A model generated the notes under the pieces. The model ran no database searches, was not told the origin of the DNA, and worked only from the letters and a program-made list of their open reading frames with translations. The position numbers were made by a program, and so were the translations under genes. Shown in pieces: positions 31,137 through 44,200 of a stretch of 64,000 nt of DNA. Numbering within the stretch: the first letter of the stretch is position 1; every line of letters begins with the position of its first letter. The stretch comes from Harmothoe impar (lineage: Eukaryota > Annelida > Polychaeta > Phyllodocida > Polynoidae). The stretch is from contig OX381704.1 in NCBI GenBank assembly GCA_947462335.1, positions 122,074,065 to 122,138,064 on the forward strand, in the 5' to 3' direction.

Positions 31137-32228
31137 TAGCTACGTGAATGAAAAATGGTATCATATATAAATCATGCCAGTTAAACATATTTCTAAAGGA
31201 GCAAGACCTGAGGAACAAAATTCTTTTGGAATTTGGAAATTCGGAGTATAATTTATCATGGAATTGGCAAATAACGGTGTCAACTTTGGTTGGATTAGGG
31301 GAATGCCATAACAATAGATAAGCTGATGAGTGCATGGCACTGGGGTTATCTCTTATAATAACGGAACTTATAAATGGTCAAAATAAATATTAGGGTTGAA
31401 ATCTATGGCTATTTTCGCATCTAGGAATGTATATTTTATTTCATTCTGAGATTTTAAAATTTTATTTTTATCAAAGTTTACCTCCCCTCCCCGGCCCCTC
31501 AGGCCCCCAATGGCCGCCAGGAGTGGTTGCAGGAGGCGTCCTCCGCACCCCCGTGCACCCCCGCGGAGCACGCCCCCTGCAACCACTCCTGGCGGCCAAT
31601 GGGGGCCTGGGGGCCGGGGGAGGGGACAGAGCAGCATGGGTGGCAGTGTGACCCGGAAAATCTCCCTACCCACGTTTTTTATTCCCAGTTTGCCATGACC
31701 TTACACAACCTAAATACCCTTCTATTATATATGACTGTATTCCCAATCAATCAAATTATAAGAGCAGACATTTACCATAGTGATCTGTTCAGCCATCTTT
31801 ACATGGTGAGCTTTGAAAAAATAAACTTTGATTGATAATATACTTATACTTGTAGTACAAAGATGGTAATTGTACCCACGGAAGGCTCTGTATCTCCTCT
31901 CACTAACTGAATCCCTAAATCCATGATTGCCCTGCTACTATCTAGTGGCAAAAGCAGAAATGTAACAACTGTCAGTTGGCCAGTGTGGCCGTGACTGGGC
32001 CCACTAAACTCATGGGTTCTCCCGGACGATTTCGGCCTTTTCGTTATTATAACTTATGTAATACATTATAAAAATATAACAGGTCAATGGACAACATTAT
32101 AAGAATTCCATACATGTATAATATATGATATTTGAGGCATCTGGGGCTTGGGAATGATGATGGGAAGTGCAGATACCGCACACAAGTCCCGTTTTCACGC
32201 ATCATGACGCCAGCAGTTCACGTAGCTA
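31137..32228. mobile_element. 1,092-bp TIR element inside the satellite, non-autonomous
   Basis: TAGCTACGTGAA (31137-31148) and TTCACGTAGCTA (32217-32228) are perfect 12-bp inverted termini. Flanks repeat ACTACAG at 31130-31136 and 32229-32235, giving a 7-bp target duplication, although the duplication lies in repetitive sequence. The interior is AT-rich with no transposase frame and holds a large GC-rich hairpin (31481-31626). Superfamily is not assigned: 7 bp is atypical for hAT (8) and Mutator (9). Probably a deletion derivative. Confidence 0.7.
31481..31626. repeat. GC-rich hairpin, ~60-bp arms
   Basis: The left arm from about 31484 (CCCCTCCCCGGCCCCTCAGG, then CCCCCAATGGCCGCCAGGAG, TGGTTGCAGG) pairs with the right arm ending at 31625 (CTGCAACCACTCCTGGCGGC, CAATGGGGGCCTGGGGGCCG, GGGGAGGGG). 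There are only a few mismatches around a short loop of CACCCCCGTGCACCCCCGCGG type. Composition differs sharply from the AT-rich host element, so it is a second, nested foldback. Frames through it on both strands are by-products. Confidence 0.85.
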
Positions 32229-35200
32229 ACTACAGCACTGTTAATGCCTCCTGGGTCTGTAGTCACCTTCTATATACTACAGCACTGTTAATGCCTCCTG
32301 TAGTCACCTTCTATATACTACAGCACTGTTAATGCCTCCTGGGTCTGTAGTCACCTTCTATATACTACAGCACTGTTAATGCCTCCTGTAGTCACCTTCT
32401 ATACACTACAGCACTGTTAATGCCTCCTGTAGTCACCTTCTATACACTACAGCACTGTTAATGCCTCCTGTAGTCACCTTCTATACACTACAGCACTGTT
32501 AATGCCTCCTGTAGTCACCTTCTATATACTACAGCACTGTTAATGCCTCCTGTAGTCACCTTCTATATACTACAGCACTGTTAATGCCTCCTGTAGTCAC
32601 CTTCTATATACTACAGCACTGTTAATGCCTCCTGTAGTCACCTTCTATACACTACAGCACTGTTAATGCCTCCTGTAGTCACCTTCTATATGCTACAGCA
32701 CTGTTAATGCCTCCTGTAGTCACCTTCTATATACTACAGCACTGTTAATGCCTCCTGTAGTCACCTTCTATACACTACAGCACTGTTAATGCCTCCTGTA
32801 GTCACCTTCTATATGCTACAGCACTGTTAATGCCTCCTGTAGTCACCTTCTATATACTACAGCACTGTTAATGCCTCCTGTAGTCACCTTCTATATGCTA
32901 CAGCACTGTTAATGCCTCCTGTAGTCACCTTCTATATGCTACAGCACTGTTAATGCCTCCTGTAGTCACCTTCTATATACTACAGCACTGTTAATGCCTC
33001 CTGTAGTCACCTTCTATATACTACAGCACTGTTAATGCCTCCTGTAGTCACCTTCTATATACTACAGCACTGTTAATGCCTCCTGGGTCTGTAGTCACCT
33101 TCTATATACTACAGCACTGTTAATGCCTCCTGTAGTCACCTTCTATATACTACAGCACTGTTAATGCCTCCTGTAGTCACCTTCTATATACTACAGCACT
33201 GTTAATGCCTCCTGGGTCTGTAGTCACCTTCTATATACAACAGCACTGTTAATGCCTCCTGTAGTCACCTTCTATATACTACAGCACTGTTAATGCCTCC
33301 TGTAGTCACCTTCTATATACTACAGCACTGTTAATGCCTCCTGTAGTCACCTTCTATATACTACAGCACTGTTAATGCCTCCTGTAGTCACCTTCTATAT
33401 ACTACAGCACTGTTAATGCCTCCTAGGTCTGTAGTCACCTTCTATATACTACAGCACTGTTAATGCCTCCTGTAGTCACCTTCTATATACTACAGCACTG
33501 TTAATGCCTCCTGGGTCTGTAGTCACCTTCTATATGCTACAGCACTGTTAATGCCTCCTGTAGTCACCTTCTATATACTACAGCACTGTTAATGCCTCCT
33601 GGGTCTGTAGTCACCTTCTATATACTACAGCACTGTTAATGCCTCCTGTAGTCACCTTCTATATACTACAGCACTGTTAATGCCTCCTGGGTCTGTAGTC
33701 ACCTTCTATATACTACAGCACTGTTAATGCCTCCTGTAGTCACCTTCTATATACTACAGCACTGTTAATGCCTCCTGTAGTCACCTTCTATATACTACAG
33801 CACTGTTAGTGCCTCCTGTAGTCACCTTCTATATACTACAGCACTGTTAATGCCTCCTGTAGTCACCTTCTATACACTACAGCACTGTTAATGCCTCCTG
33901 GGTCTGTAGTCACCTTCTATATACTACAGCACTGTTAATGCCTCCTGTAGTCACCTTCTATATACTACAGCACTGTTAATGCCTCCTGGGTCTGTAGTCA
34001 CCTTCTATATACTACAGCACTGTTAATGCCTCCTGTAGTCACCTTCTATATACTACAGCACTGTCAATGCCTCCTGTTGTCACCTTCTATATACTACAGC
34101 ACTGTTAATGCCTCCTGTAGTCACCTTCTATATACTACAGCACTGTTAATGCCTCCTGTAGTCACCTTCTATATACTACAGCACTGTTAATGCCTCCTGT
34201 AGTCACCTTCTATATACTACAGCACTGTTAATGCCTCCTGTAGTCACCTTCTATATACTACAGCACTGTTAATGCCTCCTGTAGTCACCTTCTATATACT
34301 ACAGCACTGTTAATGCCTCCTGTAGTCACCTTCTATATACTACAGCACTGTTAATGGGTCTGTAGTCACCTTCTATATACTACAGCACTGTTAATGCCTC
34401 CTGTAGTCACCTTCTATATACTACAGCACTGTTAATGCCTCCTGTAGTCACCTTCTATATACTACAGCACTGTTAATGCCTCCTGGGTCTGAAGTCACCT
34501 TCTATATACTACAGCACTGTTAATGCCTCCTGGGTCTGTAGTCACCGTCTATATACTACAGCACTGTTAATGCCTCCTGTAGTCACCTTCTATATACTAC
34601 AGCACTGTTAATGCCTCCTGTAGTCACCTTCTTTATACTACAGCACTGTTAATGGGTCTTTAGTCACCTTCTATATACTACAGCACTGTTAATGCCTCCT
34701 GTAGTCACCTTCTTTATACTACAGCACTGTTAATGGGTCTTTAGTCACCTTCTATATACTACAGCACTGTTAATGCCTCCTGTAGTCACCTTCTATATAC
34801 TACAGCACTGTTAATGCCTCCTGGGTCTGTAGTCACCTTCTATATACTACAGCACTGTTAATGCCTCCTGTAGTCACCTTCTATATACTACAGCACTGTT
34901 AATGCCTCCTGTAGTCACCTTCTATATACTACAGCACTGTTAATGGGTCTGTAGTCACCTTCTATATACTACAGCACTGTTAATGGGTCTGTAGTCACCT
35001 TCTATATACTACAGCACTGTTAATGCCTCCTGTAGTCACCTTCTATATACTACAGCACTGTTAATGCCTCCTGGGTCTGTAGTCACCTTCTATATACTAC
35101 AGCACTGTTAATGCCTCCTGTAGTCACCTTCTATATACTACAGCACTGTTAATGCCTCCTGTAGTCACCTTCTATATACTACAGCACTGTTAATGCCTCC

Positions 35201-38200
35201 TGTAGTCACCTTCTATATACTAGAGCACTGTTAATGCCTCCTGGGTCTGAAGTCACCTTCTATATACTACAGCACTGTTAATGCCTCCTGTAGTCACCTT
35301 CTATATACTACAGCACTGTTAATGGGTCTGTAGTCACCTTCTATATACTACAGCACTGTTAATGCCTCCTGTAGTCACCTTCTATATACTACAGCACTGT
35401 TAATGCCTCCTGTAGTCACCTTCTATATACTACAGCACTGTTAGTGCCTCCTGTAGTCACCTTCTATATACTACAGCACTGTTAATGCCTCCTGTAGTCA
35501 CCTTCTATACACTACAGCACTGTTAATGCCTCCTGGGTCTGTAGTCACCTTCTATATACTACAGCACTGTTAATGCCTCCTGTAGTCACCTTCTATATAC
35601 TACAGCACTGTTAATGCCTCCTGGGTCTGTAGTCACCTTCTATATACTACAGCACTGTTAATGCCTCCTGTAGTCACCTTCTATATACTACAGCACTGTT
35701 AATGCCTCCTGGGTCTGTAGTCACCTTCTATATACTACAGCACTGTTAATGCCTCCTGTAGTCACCTTCTATATACTACAGCACTGTTAATGCCTCCTGG
35801 GTCTGTAGTCACCTTCTATATACTACAGCACTGTTAATGCCTCCTGTAGTCACCTTCTATATACTACAGCACTGTCAATGCCTCCTGTTGTCACCTTCTA
35901 TATACTACAGCACTGTTAATGCCTCCTGTAGTCACCTTCTATATACTACAGCACTGTTAATGCCTCCTGTAGTCACCTTCTATATACTACAGCACTGTTA
36001 ATGCCTCCTGTAGTCACCTTCTATATACTACAGCACTGTTAATGCCTCCTGTAGTCACCTTCTATATACTACAGCACTGTTAATGCCTCCTGTAGTCACC
36101 TTCTATATACTACAGCACTGTTAATGCCTCCTGTAGTCACCTTCTATATACTACAGCACTGTTAATGCCTCCTGTAGTCACCTTCTATATACTACAGCAC
36201 TGTTAATGGGTCTGTAGTCACCTTCTATATACTACAGCACTGTTAATGCCTCCTGTAGTCACTTCTATATACTACAGCACTGTTAATGCCTCCTGTAGTC
36301 ACCTTCTATATACTACAGCACTGTTAATGCCTCCTGGGTCTGAAGTCACCTTCTATATACTACAGCACTGTTAATGCCTCCTGGGTCTGTAGTCACCTTC
36401 TATATACTACAGCACTGTTAATGCCTCCTGTAGTCACCTTCTATATACTACAGCACTGTTAATGCCTCCTGTAGTCACCTTCTTTATACTACAGCACTGT
36501 TAATGGGTCTTTAGTCACCTTCTATATACTACAGCACTGTTAATGCCTCCTGTAGTCACCTTCTTTATACTACAGCACTGTTAATGGGTCTTTAGTCACC
36601 TTCTATATACTACAGCACTGTTAATGCCTCCTGTAGTCACCTTCTATATACTACAGCACTGTTAATGCCTCCTGGGTCTGTAGTCACCTTCTATATACTA
36701 CAGCACTGTTAATGCCTCCTGTAGTCACCTTCTATATACTACAGCACTGTTAATGCCTCCTGTAGTCACCTTCTATATACTACAGCACTGTTAATGGGTC
36801 TGTAGTCACCTTCTATATACTACAGCACTGTTAATGGGTCTGTAGTCACCTTCTATATACTACAGCACTGTTAATGCCTCCTGTAGTCACCTTCTATATA
36901 CTACAGCACTGTTAATGCCTCCTGGGTCTGTAGTCACCTTCTATATACTACAGCACTGTTAATGGGTCTGTAGTCACCTTCTATATACTACAGCACTGTT
37001 AATGGGTCTGTAGTCACCTTCTATATACTACAGCACTGTTAATGCCTCCTGTAGTCACCTTCTATATACTACAGCACTGTTAATGCCTCCTGGGTCTGTA
37101 GTCACCTTCTATATACTACAGCACTGTTAATGCCTCCTGTAGTCACCTTCTATATACTACAGCACTGTTAATGGGTCTGTAGTCACCTTCTATATACTAC
37201 AGCACTGTTAATGGGTCTGTAGTCACCTTCTATATACTACAGCACTGTTAATGCCTCCTGGGTCTGTAGTCACCTTCTATATACTACAGCACTGTTAATG
37301 CCTCCTGTAGTCACCTTCTATATACTACAGCACTGTTAATGCCTCCTGTAGTCACCTTCTATATACTACAGCACTGTTAATGCCTCCTGTAGTCACCTTC
37401 TATATACTAGAGCACTGTTAATGCCTCCTGGGTCTGAAGTCACCTTCTATATACTACAGCACTGTTAATGCCTCCTGTAGTCACCTTCTATATACTACAG
37501 CACTGTTAATGGGTCTGTAGTCACCTTCTATATACTACAGCACTGTTAATGCCTCCTGTAGTCACCTTCTATATACTACAGCACTGTTAATGCCTCCTGT
37601 AGTCACCTTCTATATACTACAGCACTGTTAGTGCCTCCTGTAGTCACCTTCTATATACTACAGCACTGTTAATGCCTCCTGTAGTCACCTTCTATACACT
37701 ACAGCACTGTTAATGCCTCCTGGGTCTGTAGTCACCTTCTATATACTACAGCACTGTTAATGCCTCCTGTAGTCACCTTCTATATACTACAGCACTGTTA
37801 ATGCCTCCTGGGTCTGTAGTCACCTTCTATATACTACAGCACTGTTAATGCCTCCTGTAGTCACCTTCTATATACTACAGCACTGTCAATGCCTCCTGTT
37901 GTCACCTTCTATATACTACAGCACTGTTAATGCCTCCTGTAGTCACCTTCTATATACTACAGCACTGTTAATGCCTCCTGTAGTCACCTTCTATATACTA
38001 CAGCACTGTTAATGCCTCCTGTAGTCACCTTCTATATACTACAGCACTGTTAATGCCTCCTGTAGTCACCTTCTATATACTACAGCACTGTTAATGCCTC
38101 CTGTAGTCACCTTCTATATACTACAGCACTGTTAATGCCTCCTGTAGTCACCTTCTATATACTACAGCACTGTTAATGGGTCTGTAGTCACCTTCTATAT

Positions 38201-41200
38201 ACTACAGCACTGTTAATGCCTCCTGTAGTCACCTTCTATATACTACAGCACTGTTAATGCCTCCTGTAGTCACCTTCTATATACTACAGCACTGTTAATG
38301 CCTCCTGGGTCTGAAGTCACCTTCTATATACTACAGCACTGTTAATGCCTCCTGGGTCTGTAGTCACCGTCTATATACTACAGCACTGTTAATGCCTCCT
38401 GTAGTCACCTTCTATATACTACAGCACTGTTAATGCCTCCTGTAGTCACCTTCTTTATACTACAGCACTGTTAATGCCTCCTGTAGTCACCTTCTATATA
38501 CTACAGCACTGTTAATGCCTCCTGGGTCTGTAGTCACCTTCTATATACTACAGCACTGTTAATGCCTCCTGTAGTCACCTTCTATATACTACAGCACTGT
38601 TAATGGGTCTTTAGTCACCTTCTATATACTACAGCACTGTTAATGCCTCCTGTAGTCACCTTCTTTATACTACAGCACTGTTAATGGGTCTTTAGTCACC
38701 TTCTATATACTACAGCACTGTTAATGCCTCCTGTAGTCACCTTCTATATACTACAGCACTGTTAATGCCTCCTGGGTCTGTAGTCACCTTCTATATACTA
38801 CAGCACTGTTAATGCCTCCTGTAGTCACCTTCTATATACTACAGCACTGTTAATGCCTCCTGTAGTCACCTTCTATATACTACAGCACTGTTAATGGGTC
38901 TGTAGTCACCTTCTATATACTACAGCACTGTTAATGGGTCTGTAGTCAATTTCTATATACTACAGCACTGTTAATGCCTCCTGTAGTCACCTTCTATATA
39001 CTACAGCACTGTTAATGCCTCCTGGGTCTGTAGTCACCTTCTATATACTACAGCACTGTTAATGCCTCCTGTAGTCACCTTCTATATACTACAGCACTGT
39101 TAATGCCTCCTGTAGTCACCTTCTATATACTACAGCACTGTTAATGCCTCCTGTAGTCACCTTCTATATACTAGAGCACTGTTAATGCCTCCTGGGTCTG
39201 AAGTCACCTTCTATATACTACAGCACTGTTAATGCCTCCTGTAGTCACCTTCTATATACTACAGCACTGTTAATGGGTCTGTAGTCACCTTCTATATACT
39301 ACAGCACTGTTAATGCCTCCTGTAGTCACCTTCTATATACTACAGCACTGTTAATGCCTCCTGTAGTCACCTTCTATATACTACAGCACTGTTAGTGCCT
39401 CCTGTAGTCACCTTCTATATACTACAGCACTGTTAATGCCTCCTGTAGTCACCTTCTATACACTACAGCACTGTTAATGCCTCCTGGGTCTGTAGTCACC
39501 TTCTATATACTACAGCACTGTTAATGCCTCCTGTAGTCACCTTCTATATACTACAGCACTGTTAATGCCTCCTGGGTCTGTAGTCACCTTCTATATACTA
39601 CAGCACTGTTAATGCCTCCTGTAGTCACCTTCTATATACTACAGCACTGTTAATGCCTCCTGGGTCTGTAGTCACCTTCTATATACTACAGCACTGTTAA
39701 TGCCTCCTGTAGTCACCTTCTATATACTACAGCACTGTTAATGCCTCCTGGGTCTGTAGTCACCTTCTATATGCTACAGCACTGTTAATGCCTCCTGTAG
39801 TCACCTTCTATATACTACAGCACTGTCAATGCCTCCTGTTGTCACCTTCTATATACTACAGCACTGTTAATGCCTCCTGTAGTCACCTTCTATATACTAC
39901 AGCACTGTTAATGCCTCCTGTAGTCACCTTCTATATACTACAGCACTGTTAATGCCTCCTGTAGTCACCTTCTATATACTACAGCACTGTTAATGCCTCC
40001 TGTAGTCACCTTCTATATACTACAGCACTGTTAATGCCTCCTGTAGTCACCTTCTATATACTACAGCACTGTTAATGGGTCTGTAGTCACCTTCTATATA
40101 CTACAGCACTGTTAATGCCTCCTGTAGTCACCTTCTATATACTACAGCACTGTTAATGCCTCCTGTAGTCACCTTCTATATACTACAGCACTGTTAATGC
40201 CTCCTGGGTCTGAAGTCACCTTCTATATACTACAGCACTGTTAATGCCTCCTGGGTCTGTAGTCACCTTCTATATACTACAGCACTGTTAATGCCTCCTG
40301 TAGTCACCTTCTATATACTACAGCACTGTTAATGCCTCCTGTAGTCACCTTCTTTATACTACAGCACTGTTAATGGGTCTTTAGTCACCTTCTATATACT
40401 ACAGCACTGTTAATGCCTCCTGTAGTCACCTTCTTTATACTACAGCACTGTTAATGGGTCTTTAGTCACCTTCTATATACTACAGCACTGTTAATGCCTC
40501 CTGTAGTCACCTTCTATATACTACAGCACTGTTAATGCCTCCTGGGTCTGTAGTCACCTTCTATATACTACAGCACTGTTAATGCCTCCTGTAGTCACCT
40601 TCTATATACTACAGCACTGTTAATGCCTCCTGTAGTCACCTTCTATATACTACAGCACTGTTAATGGGTCTGTAGTCACCTTCTATATACTACAGCACTG
40701 TTAATGGGTCTGTAGTCACCTTCTATATACTACAGCACTGTTAATGCCTCCTGTAGTCACCTTCTATATACTACAGCACTGTTAATGCCTCCTGGGTCTG
40801 TAGTCACCTTCTATATACTACAGCACTGTTAATGGGTCTGTAGTCACCTTCTATATACTACAGCACTGTTAATGGGTCTGTAGTCACCTTCTATATACTA
40901 CAGCACTGTTAATGCCTCCTGTAGTCACCTTCTATATACTACAGCACTGTTAATGCCTCCTGGGTCTGTAGTCACCTTCTATATACTACAGCACTGTTAA
41001 TGCCTCCTGTAGTCACCTTCTATATACTACAGCACTGTTAATGGGTCTGTAGTCACCTTCTATATACTACAGCACTGTTAATGGGTCTGTAGTCACCTTC
41101 TATATACTACAGCACTGTTAATGCCTCCTGTAGTCACCTTCTATATACTACAGCACTGTTAATGCCTCCTGGGTCTGTAGTCACCTTCTATATACTACAG

Positions 41201-44200
41201 CACTGTTAATGCCTCCTGTAGTCACCTTCTATATACTACAGCACTGTTAATGCCTCCTGTAGTCACCTTCTATATACTACAGCACTGTTAGCGCCTCCTG
41301 TAGTCACCTTCTATATACTAGAGCACTGTTAATGCCTCCTGGGTCTGAAGTCACCTTCTATATACTACAGCACTGTTAATGCCTCCTGTAGTCACCTTCT
41401 ATATACTACAGCACTGTTAATGGGTCTGTAGTCACCTTCTATATACTACAGCACTGTTAATGCCTCCTGTAGTCACCTTCTATATACTACAGCACTGTTA
41501 ATGCCTCCTGTAGTCACCTTCTATATACTACAGCACTGTTAGTGCCTCCTGTAGTCACCTTCTATATACTACAGCACTGTTAATGCCTCCTGTAGTCACC
41601 TTCTATATACTAGAGCACTGTTAATGCCTCCTGTAGTCACCTTCTATATGCTACAGCACTGTTAATGCCTCCTGTAGTCACCTTCTATATACTACAGCAC
41701 TGTTAATGCCTCCTGTAGTCACCTTCTATATACTACAGCACTGTTAATGCCTCCTGTAGTCACCTTCTATATACTACAGCACTGTTAATGCCGCCTGTAG
41801 TCACCTTCTATATACTACAGCACTGTTAATGCCTCCTGGGTCTGTAGTCACCTTCTATATACTACAGCACTGTTAATGCCTCCTGTAGTCACCTTCTATA
41901 TACTACAGCACTGTTAATGCCTCCTGGGTCTGTAGTCACCTTCTATAAACTACAGCACTGTTAATGCCTCCTGTAGTCACCTTCTATATACTACAGCACT
42001 GTCAATGCCTCCTGTTGTCACCTTCTATATACTACAGCACTGTTAATGCCTCCTGTAGTCACCTTCTATATACTACAGCACTGTTAATGCCTCCTGTAGT
42101 CACCTTCTATATACTACAGCACTGTTAATGCCTCCTGTAGTCACCTTCTATATACTACAGCACTGTTAATGCCTCCTGTAGTCACCTTCTATATACTACA
42201 GCACTGTTAATGCCTCCTGTAGTCACCTTCTATATACTACAGCACTGTTAATGCCTCCTGTAGTCACCTTCTATATACTACAGCACTGTTAATGGGTCTG
42301 TAGTCACCTTCTATATACTACAGCACTGTTAATGCCTCCTGTAGTCACCTTCTATATACTACAGCACTGTTAATGCCTCCTGTAGTCACCTTCTATATAC
42401 TACAGCACTGTTAATGCCTCCTGGGTCTGAAGTCACCTTCTATATACTACAGCACTGTTAATGCCTCCTGGGTCTGTAGTCACCTTCTATATACTACAGC
42501 ACTGTTAATGCCTCCTGTAGTCACCTTCTATATACTACAGCACTGTTAATGCCTCCTGTAGTCACCTTCTTTATACTACAGCACTGTTAATGGGTCTTTA
42601 GTCACCTTCTATATACTACAGCACTGTTAATGCCTCCTGTAGTCACCTTCTATATACTACAGCACTGTTAATGGGTCTTTAGTCACCTTCTATATACTAC
42701 AGCACTGTTAATGCCTCCTGTAGTCACCTTCTATATACTACAGCACTGTTAATGCCTCCTGGGTCTGTAGTCACCTTCTATATACTACAGCACTGTTAAT
42801 GCCTCCTGTAGTCACCTTCTATATACTACAGCACTGTTAATGCCTCCTGTAGTCACCTTCTATATACTACAGCACTGTTAATGGGTCTGTAGTCACCTTC
42901 TATATACTACAGCACTGTTAATGGGTCTGTATCCACCTTCTATATACTACAGCACTGTTAATGCCTCCTGTAGTCACCTTCTATATACTACAGCACTGTT
43001 AATGCCTCCTGGGTCTGTAGTCACCTTTTATATACTACAGCACTGTTAATGCCTCCTGGGTCTGTAGTCACCTTCTATATACTACAGCACTGTTAATGCC
43101 TCCTGTAGTCACCTTCTATATACTACAGCACTGTTAATGCCTCCTGGGTCTGTAGTCACCTTCTATATACTACAGCACTGTTAATGCCTCCTGGGTCTGT
43201 AGTCACCTTTTATATACTACAGCACTGTTAATGCCTCCTGTAGTCACCTTCTATATACTACAGCACTGTTAATGCCTCCTGTAGTCACCTTCTATATACT
43301 ACAACACTGTTAATGCCTCCTGTAGTCACCTTCTATATACTACAGCACTGTTAATGCCTCCTGGGTCTGTAGTCACCTTCTATATACTACAGCACTGTTA
43401 ATGCCTCCTGTAGTCACCTTCTATATACTACAGCACTGTTAATGCCTCCTGTATTCACCTTCTATATACTACAGCACTGTTAATGCCTTCTGTAGTCACC
43501 TTCTATATACTACAGCACTGTTAATGCCTTCTGTAGTCACCTTCTATATACTACAGCACTGTTAGTGCCTCCTGTAGTCACCTTCTATATACTACAGCAC
43601 TGTTAATGGGTCTGTAGTCACCTTCTATATGCTACAGCACTGTTAATGCCTCCTGTAGTCACCTTCTATATACTACAGCACTGTTAATGCCTCTTGTAGT
43701 CACCTTCTATATACTACAGCACTGTTAATGCCTTCTGTAGTCACCTTCTATATACTACAGCACTGTTAATGCCTCTTGTAGTCACCTTCTATATACTACA
43801 GCACTGTTAATGGGTCTGTAGTCACCTTCTATATGCTACAGCACTGTTAATGCCTCCTGTAGTCACCTTCTATATACTACAGCACTGTTAATGCCTCCTG
43901 TAGTCACCTTCTATATACTACAGCACTGTTAATGCCTCCTGTAGTCGCCTTCTATATACTACAGCACTGTTAATGGGTCTTTAGTCACCTTCTATATACT
44001 AGAGCACTGTTAATGCCTCCTGGGTCTGAAGTCACCTTCTATATACTACAGCACTGTTAATGCCTCCTGTAGTCACCTTCTATATACTACAGCACTGTTA
44101 ATGCCTCCTGTAGTCACCTTCTATATACTACAGCACTGTTAATGCCTCCTGTAGTCACCTTCTATATACTACAGCACTGTTAATGCCTCCTGGGTCTGTA

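Noticed and set aside
31368..31835. Overlapping frames on both strands with G/P/R-rich peptides
   Set aside because: They arise from the GC-rich hairpin; mirror-image peptides on both strands are expected of a foldback.
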